Assembly: GCF_000346465.2 (NCBI RefSeq)
Contig: NC_034014.1
Location: forward strand, 11,103,582 to 11,167,581
Direction of reading: 5' to 3'
Source: Prunus persica
Lineage: Eukaryota; Streptophyta; Magnoliopsida; Rosales; Rosaceae
DNA: 64,000 bases
Under the pieces are notes generated by a model that saw only the letters and a list, made by a program, of their open reading frames with translations, ran no database searches and was not told the origin of the DNA. This document shows, one piece after another, positions 46,169 through 58,400 of the stretch; the first letter of the stretch is position 1; each line of letters opens with the position of its first letter. Position numbers and translations under genes: made by a program.

Positions 46169-49100
46169 AATACTTTGAAAAGAAAATCGGACACTAAGGC
46201 AGGCAAAAAGTTTTACGAAATAACATATGTTTTCAAGGGAAAAAACATTATTGTAGTTCAAAAACTCATACGGCAAAAAAAAAAAAAAAAAAAAAATTTC
46301 ATTCAAAGAAACAGTTAAAAGAGACGTTGCTTCTGCTCAGATATACTCAGAATGAGCCCTACCAATACGTTAGAGAATTGGCATGACAGTGTGCCGCAAT
46401 AGGACCACGTGTTGTTAGCTCTACACATGAACTGTTGAATATATTTTTCCAATCAAATTTGAAGGCGCTCCCTTGGGAGAAGTTTGAAGTACGAATAAAG
46501 AGGGCAAGAATATTAATACAAATGGAGAGTAATGTCACTCACTTTTCTTTCAACAATTTTGAGAAGAGGATGCAAGAAAACAAAGCAATAATGGTGCAAT
46601 CATATATGTGTCCACCTCACTTTGTTATTTCACCTTCCAATGAGTTTCTTACTTTTACTCTCATCTTCCATCCCTCAATCACCCAACTTTAATCTCCTAT
46701 TTTCAAAGAGCCGTACAGGTTTTCAACAAAATTATTGAATAATTGTACAATTAGTAGTGCACTTGAGTAAGGGCTCCAAATGCATCACTGGTTAGTAACC
46801 ATCCACACGTAGCGACATGTCACAACGCTTCTTAAAATTATTTACTTTTTCTATAGAGGAATGCAAGAATACAAAAGGAAAGCGTTATTCGCGCTCCCTT
46901 AAGTTATCCTAATCTTCTATTATAGAACATCATTTCCACTATATAGTATATGCAAGTTAAGACCAGTCCTCATACGTGCATGTAAATGAATGAGTGTTTT
47001 CTGATTGTAACGTGAGTGATATCTAATCATAACATAGCTCGAAATAATGTTCTCCCCCCTTATCCTAATCCTTTCTTTTCGCACATCATTTCCACCACAA
47101 AATGCATGCATGCATGTGAATGAATGAACCGTCTCAACTAGTTTTATTTTATTTGATTGGTTGTGCTAGGGATTTCAGGAACAAAGTTAATTGCTATGCT
47201 CCCGCAGCCTCAATATTGATAAACACAACTTGTGGCATGTGACTTGAATGTTTCAAAAAATTTGAAATCAAGCTGCATCATGGACCACCAACATCAACAT
47301 TTATCAAGTTTGTAGTGAATATGACAATCCATGAGCCACAAGATTTCAATTGGCAAAGCCGCAAAAGACATGAAGATCATGTTCATGGGGGGTGGAGGGT
47401 TGGCCATGGGGTGCAGGTGTGGGGGCCGCAATCTATAATTATATTTATGTGGGTGTTTTCTATAAGAATTGTTTGAGTGTAAGTTCCAAAACATACAGCA
47501 AGGAAACTCCAACCAATCCCAAACATATTTAGCCGTTAGTAGGACCCCACTCCTCTCTCCCCATAACTTTTTGTTAAGAGGAGGTTCTTAAGGCTTGATT
47601 GACTGATTACATATTTGTGAGCTGTACTGCCATTTGATTTGATAAGATATTTCGCAATTATTACTCTGTACTTCATATTTGATTTACCCCCTTTTGTTTT
47701 TCCTTTTTATTTGTTTATTTTGAATTTCCACATTTGTTAAAAACTCCCTTCCCTCTAAATCTTTTTTTTTGGGCAACCTTGCTCTTCCTTTGCATGTTTA
47801 GAAGATCCACACACATCAAGAAGTGCTTTATTTCACCCATTACTTGTTTGTCATTAGTTCCAATCCTAGCATTATTAGAACGACTTCCTTACTTGACACA
47901 AATGTATATGACACTTATAGCATAAGCAGAAATGGGCATTCAAATTATTCTAATTTATGCTTCTCTATATATAGTAACATATATCATATTCAAAAAAATT
48001 TAGGAGGAGATTAACTACTCTCACTACCAGTGCCATAGTATACTCACAACTTCGAGCCGGAATGATTTACGGGTGGCACCCAACTGCCAGTTGCTATAGA
48101 TTTATGTAAGAAATTACAAATCACGCACTAATGAGGACTGCTGATAAATAGGACTGGAACACTAATGGGGCTATACACAGTACATAGACCTTACTAACTA
48201 AACCAACTCTCATTGGTTATATATAGTAACCCATAGGTATTAAAATAATTCTGATTCTTAACTTCCCCTACATTGATTAAGTAAGTTATAATGGACTATA
48301 TTCACATTCTCTTTCAAATCCGAGATTAACTTGAATAGTATATGGTATATTTAAATCCATGTCGTATTCTTCATAAACATCTTTATTTTCTAGCTTTTAA
48401 CACTCTTCCTCTGTCTTTGCATATTGGAAGGTCTTTCCGCACAAATCAAGATGTACTCTATTTCATCCATTACTAATTTGTCATTAGTGGATATATTTAG
48501 TTCCAGTATTCTAAAAGTGCTTCATAACTTGACACTAAGATAGAATTATATCTAATAACCTACAGATTAGTGACACTTGTAATTTAAGATAACATTCTCT
48601 TGAACCGCGATGTTACGTTGAATAGCATTGGATTTGATGTATTCGAGTTCTCGTGATTACATTACAGTAATTAGGATGAGAACTAATGATATATTGATTG
48701 ATATGTTAAATAGTATTTGATATATTGATATTGATTGATATGTAGGGATTGTAATTTTCCCCATGGATAAGGGGTCTTCATGGGGATTTGACCCTAATCT
48801 GTTGGGTATGAAGTATAAAAAACAGGTATAGGGACGGGTTCGGAGAATTTTTCGGGTATGGTGTTCGAGGAGAGCTGGGGATGGTTTTTTAATCCCCAAT
48901 CCAAACCCTCCCTGTTTATAACATATATATATATATATATGTGTGTGTAATTTATTTTATCATATAATTATATTATTAAGATGTATAATGGTGGTGCTAT
49001 TTCTATAATGATGTTTATGTCTTGAACATGTAGTTATGACATGTATTAATTTTTTTAACTAGTCTAGATTTTTAGTTAATAAAAATAGAATTGATACAAA

Positions 49101-49481
49101 TCTTGTGCTCATAATGTTTTCTCATTTAACAAAGTAGCTTTTTATTTTTATTTTTTCCTTAATGGGACGGGTCGAGGATCCCGTTCTTCAATGAAGACGG
49201 GGATGGGGAATCCTAGAATTGAAGATGTGTATACACACAGGAATGGGGAAAAAAAAAAAAGCTTAATGGGGATGGGGATGGCATACCCACTCCCAATTTG
49301 ACCCATTTCCATCCCTAATATGAGTGCAAAAAAATGCAAATTAAGAATACCAAAAAAAAAAAAAGTATAAAGCAAAAACATAGAATTGCAGGTTTGCACT
49401 TATGCCACTTCTTCTACTCATCTCTCTTCCCACTCCCACATTTGACGTTAGGAGTATTTTTGTTAAACGGTATTTTTTTAT
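46169..49481. other. Gene-free sequence with old local duplications
   Basis: 46905-46995 and 47060-47130 share TATCCTAATC, CATCATTTCCAC and GTGAATGAATGA. 47775-47900 and 48400-48530 share TTTGCAT, ATCAAGAxGT and TTTGTCATTAGT. 48743-49319 may be an old hAT MITE (ends TAGGGATTG and CATCCCTA, GGGGATGG-rich). No coding region supported; short open frames here have no recognisable product. Confidence 0.4.
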
Positions 49482-49831
49482 GAGATATTTAGTGATATAC
49501 CCATTTCTAGCACTAATATTATAAATAAACCCTACACAATTGAATTCCTATAAACAAACCCAAAAAAAACCCAAAAAATGATAGCTGGCCTTATTGAATT
49601 TAATATTAATTATTAAATTACTTTGATGCCCTATTGAGTGCTTTGGGTATTTTTATGAGATTTTGGGGTTGGGCTTGTTTTAAGAAATTGATGGCAGTTT
49701 TGTAATTTATAAGAAGTTAAAAGCTTTTTTGTTATGTTGTAAATGGACTTTGGGTGTGTTTCTAAAGTCCATTTTATATAGGGTATTTTTATAATTTTGG
49801 CCCCCATATTGGGTATAATAGTGAATCTCCC
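49482..49831 (+). mobile_element. MITE, family M1 copy 3
   Basis: Ends GAGATATTTAGTGATATACCC and GGTATAATAGTGAATCTCC are imperfect inverted repeats. Flanks ATTTTTTTAT (49472-49481) and ATTTTTTAT (49832-49840) form a 9-10-bp duplication that differs by one T, suggesting a MULE-type origin for the family. Confidence 0.75.
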
Positions 49832-50263
49832 ATTTTTTATCTGTCAAATGTAATCATAAACTTAATTAATTACTTTTTGAGAGATAAACGTGGGAAATAA
49901 ACCAATATTACAACGAAATCAAGTGAAAAATAAAATAGAAATTTTGACATCAAGTAATCTAAAATGGACAGAGTCGATTAAAACAAAGTAAAAATGAATA
50001 CTTGAGGAAGGGTTTAAGCAGATGGCGCAAGATCCGAGGATAATTAAGCAAAAATAATAAGAGAACATTCCAGCTTAGAGAGAGGGGAAGGAGACAAAAT
50101 TAAATACTGAGAACCTAGTCAACATTGTGGGCCGTTTATAATACACAGTTACACATGCACGACCCTGATTGAATACCCCTTGCTTCACATGTTTGCCACG
50201 TTATCTGCTCTTTTTTTAAAACATAAATAAAAAATAATTTTTTTTTAAAGAAAAACTCCAACC

Positions 50264-50409
50264 TTCATGCTAACGGGTCTAGTCAATGAAAAATAGCCTT
50301 AATTTACGAACTAAGAGCAGTCTTAGGTTTAAATTTCGATAACATCTTGATAGTGTGTAAGAAATTCTACTTCCTTATAATTTAGACTATAGCTTATTCA
50401 AAAAAAAAA
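50264..50409 (+). mobile_element. SINE relic, same family as 38429-38576
   Basis: Shares ACGGGTCTA, a degenerate box-B region, GTGTGTAAGAAATTCT and CTTATAATTTAGACTAT with the psaO-intron copy. AAAACTCCAAC/AAAACTCCCAAC at its borders may be the target duplication. Confidence 0.6.
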
Positions 50410-50557
50410 AAAAAAAAAAACTCCCAACTCCATTTTCCAACTATCACTCTCTCATCATCCCTTCCCAATTCTTTCCCCTTTTCAATTTTTTTTGCTTTTT
50501 AGTTTTTTCCCTCTCAGCATTTCTAAACCAAAAGCTTCCATTCTTCTTCCAAAATTC

Positions 50558-50560
<3 letters not shown>

Positions 50561-50594
<34 letters not shown>
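50561..50594. repeat. (CT)n microsatellite in 5' leader
   Basis: Pure CT run about 330 bp upstream of the start codon of the coiled-coil gene. Confidence 0.85.
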
Positions 50595-50598
<4 letters not shown>

Positions 50599-50926
50599 CA
50601 CCATCCATTTTTGATAGTTTTGACACCTTTTTGAGCTTCTTTGATCCTCTTTAAGACTGCCCAAAATCCACCACAACCCAGAATCTTTGACACTTTTCTT
50701 TTTCTTCTTCTTTGCTAAATTCAAGGCTGACAGTTTGAATTACTTACCCAAAAAGAAAAACTTGACACTATCATTATCATCAATGTACTTCCATCAACTT
50801 TTTTCAACCCCTTGATTTTTGTTTCCCCTTCTCCTCCTCCTCCATCTCTCATTCAATCCCCCAAATCTTCAAGATCTCCCAATTGGATCTTCACCATTTC
50901 CTTCTTTTGTGCACATTTTATTTTCT

Positions 50927-53700
50927 ATGTCTTGGCAAAACCAGCAGCATACACACATTTCTCCCGTCGACAGGCAATGCAAAATCAGGAAGCGAGGTGG
51001 GTCTTCGTCGTCTTCCTCTTCCCTGGTCCGTAGGTACAGATTGAAGCGGGCAATTCTGGTGGGTAAGCGCGGCGGGTCGAGCACGCCGGTCCCGACTTGG
51101 AAGACGACTATAAGCGCCACCAGATCATCACCTTGCGCCGCCATGATGATGCCGAATGCTGCTTCTGATGATGGTGAGGAGCTGGCAAAGCAGCAGCAGC
51201 GGCCGGCCTCGAAGGACGGTGGCGGCGGTGGCGGTAAAGGGAAGGGTGTGCCATTGTCAGTTTCTGCAAGAAAGCTCGCGGCTACTTTGTGGGAAATCAA
51301 TGAAGTCCCTTTGAAAAAGAAGGATGCTAAAGCGATTAAAGAAATGAGAATCAGAGAGGGTGTTGCTCAAATGCCATCTTTAGCGGGTTCCTTGCCGCCG
51401 AAGTTATCAGATCCATCTTATACTCCTATTTCTGAGGTGGGTTTATTTTATTTTACTTTTCTTTTGTGCTAATGTTTCTCTCTTTTCTGTTTTTTTTTTT
51501 TGGCTGTGACAATATTGTTAGTCTTTCTTTCTGGGTTTCTTGTTTTCCATATTATGTGCCACCATTTCCCTGTGAGCTTTTGTTGTAAGAATTATTAGTT
51601 TTTTCCAGTTGGGAAGAGTTCTGTTCTTGCTGATATTATGGAAGGGTAATTTTTGTTTTGTTTTTTTGTTGTTGAATTTGAATTTCAAAGTTACTGTCTT
51701 TTTGGAAATTCTGCAGAAGAAAAATGGATCTGGAGGAGATGAAAACCAGAGAAGATTGTCGGCCGTTTCTCGTAACCTTCATCTGACTGATTACCAATTG
51801 GGAGGTTTTGAGATTCATAGAAGTTCCAGTTTAACTGAGGTAAATAACCAATGCACATTAATCAGAGCATATCAGATTAGGTAAAAAGAGAGATGTTTGT
51901 GTCGTTTGTGGAATTTAATTTTCCCTTTAGTGTCAAAGGGGCACAAAATTATTTTTAAAAAAATGACAAGATGTTGACAGTGATTGTAGAAATTGGTCCC
52001 CATTAGATTTGTCTGATAATAACCCATCTATCATAAATATCAAAAATAGTTTCCTGCCTTGTCATTTTCATTGAATAGTACATTTTTCTTTTCAAAAGTT
52101 CATTATCAATTTCATCACTTTCATGCTTAAGAAATGAGCTCTTGAAGAACCTATTTTGTGACTTGCTCCTGATAGTATTATTGTAATGCATTTGTTTGCA
52201 TGATCAACTAGAATGTTTGTGACTTGAACTTTTTGAGCAGAGAAATTTTGAATCTCTGAGAATGTGTTAAGATTAACCTGCATATGGCTCCCTGGGGTTT
52301 CTAGGGTGAATTTCATGGATGATAAACTTTAACACATGTTGATTGCATATCATTATTTGTAGGTCAAAGATCAATCTTGTGGAAAACCTGATCGAAAATG
52401 TGTAAATGGATTTACCTGTTTGAAGGAGGTTAGTAAGGGCCTTTCTACATCCAAGGAGCTCTTGAAAGTTCTTACTCGCATTTGGGGTCTTGAAGAGCAG
52501 CATTCCTTAAGTACAACCTTGCTCTCAGCCTTACGAGTTGAGCTTGATCGAGCCCGTATCCAGGTTCATCACATGATCCGAGAACAGAGGTCCAACTGCA
52601 ACGAAATTGAGTACATCATGAGGCAGTTTGCAGAAGAAAAGGCGGCCTGGAAAAGCAAGGAGCGAGAGAGGGTACGTGCTGCCATAGCATGCATAGCGGA
52701 AGAACTTGAGGTGGAGAAGAAACTAAGAAGACAAACAGAACGGTTAAACAAGAAGCTTGGAAAAGAACTGGCTGATAAAGAGGCAGCTCTGTCAAAGGCC
52801 ATGAAAGAGCTTGAGAGGGAGAAGAGGGCAAAAGAGATTTTTGAGCAAGTTTGTGATGAGTTAGCCACAGGTCTTGGGGAGGACAGAGCACAGGTGGAAG
52901 AACTAAAGAGAGAGTCGGAAAAAGTTCGAGAAGAGGTGGAGAAGGAGAGGGAAATGCTTCAGCTAGCTGATGTTTTGCGCGAGGAGAGAGTCCAGATGAA
53001 GCTCTCAGAAGCCAAATATCATTTTGAGGAGAAAAATGCAGCTGTGGAACAGCTGAGGAATGAGCTAGAGGCTCACTTGAGATCCAAAATGGGTGAAGGT
53101 AGTGGTGACTCTCCAGATTTGAAAAGGATCGAAGAACTTGAGGCTTATTTAAAGAAAATAAATTTCGGATCATTGCAGAGCGCAAAGAAAGAAGGGAATG
53201 GAATGGAAGTTGTTGCATATAGAGAAGAGTGTGATGATGAAGACGACTCAGGTGGTGATAGTGATCTTCATTCCATTGAATTAAACATGGACAATACCAA
53301 CAGGAGCTACAAGTGGAGTTATGCTTGTGGAGATGATACTGAATATGATTCGAAAAGGACTTCAGTCGATAAACAATTTAAAGGAAGAAGATCTCTCTCT
53401 GAAAAAATTCAGTGGGAAAGCATATGCTTAAACAAAAATTCCAATGGAGTTGATCGGGAGTTTGGCATAAAAAGTCAAGGACATTCAGATGGGAATCATA
53501 TGGAAAAATCCGAGCTTGTTCCTCAAACTCAAACGCAAGAATATGAAGCTGAAACCAAGAAAAATGGATCTGCCAAGGGTCTCACAGACCTTAGATTATC
53601 CAATTCAAAGGTGGTACCTATCCAAAGCTTTGCCGGTACAACTTGCCAGTACCAATCCTTGCCGCAGAAGGATCCCGGAAGCGAAGTGTGTGGAAGTTAG
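50927..53700 (+). CDS. Coiled-coil protein, At5g41620 / BRANCHLESS TRICHOME-like family
   Basis: Three exons: 50927-51436, 51717-51839, 52363-53700, all phase 0, GT-AG; 656 residues. Start is the first ATG of the frame (MSWQNQQHTH). The N-terminus is basic and Ser-rich with the family box LVGKRGGSSTPVPTW. A conserved SARKLAATLWEINEVP box follows at about residue 120. Exon 3 begins near residue 212; LLKVLTRIWGLEEQH leads into a long coiled coil (about residues 250-450) with RERVRAAIACIAEELE and REERVQMKLSEAKYHFEEKN. The remainder is acidic and poorly ordered. Members are plant-specific cytoskeleton-associated proteins, in BLT's case acting in trichome branching; the function here is inferred from family only. 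The usual conserved C-terminal block is not visible; see the finding on the 3' end. Confidence 0.85.
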
Positions 53701-54540
53701 ACGGGTGTTGCGAGAGAGTGATTGAAAGCCCCCCTCCCGTGGCTATCAGGAAGAAGAAGCAAATGGCAGGATCAATGGAATATAGATGTTTGCATGTTAT
53801 CTTATTTCTTCCAACAAAGCAATGCTTTGCTTGTTTTTTATTCTTCAAACCTTGCCATAAAATTGTTTGCATCAATCATGTTCACTGGTCACTCCTACAG
53901 ATAGAACAATTGTATATACAATTTTATACAATGCTATATGAATCCAATATAATTTATTTTGAATTTTCGGAATTAGATTTGCAGCATGGTTATTGAGCAT
54001 GTTTAGTCCAAGTAAGAACGTTCAACTAAAATAAAAATCTCAGAACATAAAGAGAAAATCAAGAATGAAGAATCTGGTCAACCGTATCATGCTTGCTAAA
54101 ATAAGAACTTTACATTCTGCATAAATGACATTGTCTGCAGCTCGTACCTTCATCCGCAACATCTTTTGCATACGCAGGATATAATGCCAATAGAATCAAA
54201 GATTTAGCAGATTTGTTCCGCCCATACATATGCTAATTATGAGAAAAATGTTACTGGGGCGTATCCAAATATTTATAGCGTCGCATGGCGCCCTGATGTA
54301 CTCAATAATTTTTGTTCATTCTTCATGACATCTTATTTTAAATAAACAGTCCTATTATGATATTCTATTGAGTGTTTCTATTCTTGCCCATGTCCTATTT
54401 CCCCACCCACCTTACTTTTCCACCCCATAAATTGGAAATTTTTAATAATTTTCTCTTTTCACCACCATTATTCTTAAAATGCCTTATATTACTTATACAC
54501 TCTTTTCACTTGAAGATTATCTTCTTTCTTTTGGGTCAAA
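53701..54540. other. 3' flank of the coiled-coil gene
   Basis: Likely 3' UTR in the first few hundred bases, then AT-rich spacer. Confidence 0.45.
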
Positions 54541-54628
54541 GTTTGGAAGGGAGAGGGGGGAGGTGTCATTAGGGTTTGAACTTGGGAGTGAATGCAAATG
54601 CTCTTACCACTGAGCTATGGACCCGTTG
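54541..54628 (-). mobile_element. tRNA-derived SINE head
   Basis: On the minus strand: GGGTCCATAGCTCAGTGGTA, AGAGCATTTG and CAAGTTCAAACCC. This has near-consensus pol III boxes A and B in tRNA-like spacing, but no closed acceptor stem, so it is a SINE and not a tRNA gene. Confidence 0.6.
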
Positions 54629-55486
54629 GCTTTTCACTCGAAGTTTATCATCCCACCCCTTTATCGTCATCTTTTGTTTCTCCTCACATGAACCCTAACT
54701 TCATTCTCTAATTACATTTGCATTAGTGCTGTTCCGTCATGGTTGAGGCACAACAATGACACTCCAAGCAAAATGAAATCAATAGAATGTTATGCCAAAT
54801 ATTTGTGAGCCCAAAAATATATCGTACTGGTCAAGTAATTTTACCAACATTTGATACACACACTACCATATCTAAGAAATTACAGCTGGATCAAAATTGA
54901 ATTCGATTAAATTCTACTCAGGCTTTTCTTTCATAAGCAAATTCAGTTGCATTCAACATCTTTTGTTTTTTCGCTGGCCCAAAAATTGTACAAATAGAAG
55001 ATTGAATAATATGGTAGATGGAGAAGATGATTTTAGGGGGCTATTTCATTTCTTTATTTATTTACTTGGCTCCTCAGAGGTCATTTCACAAAATGGTAAA
55101 CTTTTCATTAAAAGGTGGATGGAGAAATAGGGCAGGAGAGTGGAAATAGATTCTTTCCTTTTTTGGGTCGAAAAGGCGCACTTATTCTATTTCAATCACT
55201 CAACAAGTTTGAGCAAATATGTCTATGAACTTGATCTCAATAGACATAGGAAAGTACACAACCATATCAATTTAAACTTCATAAGCACCAACTCGTTTTG
55301 GGTACCAATCAGTACTTAGGTTTCACTTTTGAGGAAGCAGAAACATACACCAAGGCAAGAAATGGCCCGGTCTACGGAGGAAATACAACAGCAATAATAC
55401 ATATATCTACAAAGGCTCGTCCTTTATTAGTGAACAGGTCTACATTTTTGCGAACCACGCGCAGATAGAAAACAGGCGAAAACCAA
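54629..55486. other. Spacer and 3' UTR region of the nitrilase gene
   Basis: The two genes are convergent; the last few hundred bases probably hold the nitrilase 3' UTR (minus strand). No other feature. Confidence 0.45.
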
Positions 55487-58400
55487 TTATGGTGTATGTG
55501 AGACTTCAGTCTTTGTTGAGGCCGCCACAAAAGTCACTGGATTTGTTGGATGGTCCTTGACAGTCAAGCTAAGCACTTCAGGCCGTGAATAGTGTCCAAC
55601 CACATCGAAAGCAAATTTCTCCCTCGCTATTTCTCCAAGATCTATGCACCATTATTTGGTCAGTACCAAAATCAGTGCTTAAACAAAAGAACTCAAAATT
55701 TACAGCAAAAGACAAGTACAGATAGTTTTACTACAGATGGAATGCAACTCCCTTAGCATAGAGTTTTACTGTTCGAATTTTTGGTCTTGCAATGTCCACT
55801 ATATGAGGGTCTTCTGTAGGTAAAGTACTTTGGTTCGAATTTACACCATATTTTATCCATGACTAAACTTTATTAGATTCCTACTAGGTGATTTTATGGG
55901 ATCATGCTAGGCTTAGAGAAGGTCAATATAACTATTTAAGGAATATGGATGTTCCTGCAATTTCACTCGCAGTTGAAGTTTCTCTAATTTCCACTAAATC
56001 CCAAATGTAACTTAAAATCAATATTAGCACACCTTGCAATATAGATACTTAATTGATGTTACCGGAGCACTATATAAACAGATGGCATACCAAGATCTGC
56101 TGAGATGAGTGCCTCCCCATCATAATTGGGTCCAGCGAGAATAGCCCCTGATGGTGATATAATGACACTGCCTCCAGCACAGACAACAGAATCTGGAGTA
56201 AGTTCCTCTTCTGTGCCAGCAAATACATATTCTGGAGGAGGGGGGTAGTCTTTCCTTCGACAGAATTGATTGGCTGATAAGACAAAACACCCACCCTCTA
56301 AAGCAATATGAGTCATTGATGCTTGCCATACATCCCTGGAATCAGCGGTAGGGGCACAATATATTTCAATGCCTGCACACAACAAAGCATCCTGCATCAA
56401 ATTTCAGTATTAAAGGTAATAGAATCAAAAGCGGAACTAAGAACGCATTTAAACCCCACAAATAAATGCATCAGTATTCACATTGAGTAGAAAACTGTTA
56501 TTCAACTTAAAACACTTACAGATGTTCTTCAGTCATTAAATTGCAAAAGGACACATCATAGTATCAAAAGCGGCTAAGAACACATTTAAACTCCACAAAG
56601 AAATACCTTGTTTCTACCATACAGATGTATTCACATTGAGTAGAAAACTGTTTTCAACTAAAAACACTTAAAGATGGTCTTCAGTTATTAAGTTGCAAAA
56701 GAAAGTAGCTGGGAAAAGTTGTGTATTGGATACAATGCCAAGTTGCTAAGAAAAACCAGATTATGCCACAAATGTTGGCAGACCATTCTGGGTTTTAAGG
56801 AAGAAGTGTCAATCAAGGTTGTATCTTATTTTAATTTGAGCCTAACTGAAAGGCAACATACTCCACATATCGCAGAGGAACTTAGCAATTGACTCAATCC
56901 AACATAAAGATCGCAAAATAGTATACTTAATCCAAGTGCCCAGTTTGCCAAATAATCCTTTTAACCTGATATCAGCCTCTCTAGTGCCACCTATGAAAAG
57001 CCATCCCCTACTCATATAACACTGAACTAAATTGTTAAAATATGAGTTCCAAAACAAGAAGAAAGGAGAAGAAAAAACAATTGCATAAGCAGCTTAGAAG
57101 AAAATTGAAGTATTTACAAAAGTGAGTCAGAAAAAATTAATTAAGTGCGGATTTCAAAATTTCCTGGAAAAAATAACTAACCTTTAGCATACATTGCTGT
57201 CCTTAGCAGTGGCATCCTATTTTCCCAACAAATGGCAGCACCTATTTTTCCAATTGGAGTCTCAAACACGGGAATCGTGGAGCCATCTCCAAACCCCCAA
57301 ATAATTCGCTCCAATGCTGTGGGCATGATTTTTCGGTGCTTTCCCAAGTAGGAACCTTGAGAATCAAAAAACAGAACAGTGCAATAGAGTGTATATCCAT
57401 CTCTCTCTATCACACCCATTACCAAGAATACCTTGTACTTTCCAGCCATTGCTGCCAATCGATCAACTTCAGGACCTGCATTAGTTAATAAAAATAGTCA
57501 AACCACATATTCATACTTTGACAGTTCCATTGCCAGTCTGAACCCGGGTCAAATAATGACAGTTTTGGCACGCATTGTTTGTCTTCATTTTGATTTAAGA
57601 CCAGGAAATTATAGCATGCCTTGGTAGACTTATTAACACTTGATGTTCCACTCAAAATTTGAATTTCATATATTAGGAGAATAATAAGCAAACTTGGATA
57701 ACTTCTACCTCAATTAGTTGATAAAATCCATGTGCTAAAATAGAGGTGTAGAATGGGTCGCACTGAGCGAGCACACCACCCACTATTTGGGCACATTTGT
57801 GCCTCACATCGAGCTGGCAATGGAACTGTCAAAGTATGAATAATAACCACTTGTGCTCGGCCCTGGGCCAGCATGGGCACGAGGCACATGCAGATTCGTT
57901 CCCATGTCATGCCTATATTGTGCCTTAGTTATGCCATGTCATTATTAGCACAGGGTCCATGTCAGAATTTCTTTTTGAGAGATGTAGAAAAAGCAGGAGA
58001 ATGGGAGGGGGCCAGAGAGATAGTTGTGTGGAAAATGAATAAAATGGGTAATTACAAGAAAAAACGAAGCAAAAAACACACAAAATACAAAATAAAAGGC
58101 CAACGGGTTGGCCGGTTTGCAGCACTCATGCGTTTAAAACATATGAACAAACAGGCAGGCTTGACTCAACTGTGCCAGGCATGGCATACAGGGCAGATGG
58201 CAAGGAATAACTCTGTTGCGCTATGCCAATTTTAAGAACGCATTCCCTGCTATAATTGGAACTCAGAAGGGTAGAAGGAGTGGAGAGTACAAGATGACTA
58301 AATAATGTGGATTTTTTGTGCGGGGCTGCAGGATTTAACAGCTTATGCGAGAAATTGTACAAGTTCAAAATACCTAACAACTTTCACCTTTGGAGACATT

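Larger units (their letters stand above)
49832..50926. other. Upstream region of the coiled-coil gene
   Basis: A SINE relic is at 50264-50400 (tail CTTATAATTTAGACTATAGC, A run). A (CT)n microsatellite at 50561-50594 sits in the likely 5' leader, which is CT-rich up to the ATG at 50927. Confidence 0.5.

Noticed and set aside
46435..46692. 85-residue plus-strand frame
   Set aside because: No recognisable domain, no splice or promoter context. Not supported as a gene.
48743..49319. hAT MITE with TAGGGATTG…CATCCCTA ends
   Set aside because: The ends and GGGGATGG-rich interior fit, but no convincing 8-bp duplication was found, so it is mentioned only within the intergenic entry.
54541..54628. 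Possible second tRNA gene (minus strand)
   Set aside because: Boxes A and B are present, but acceptor, D and T stems do not close and no terminator follows; better explained as a SINE head.
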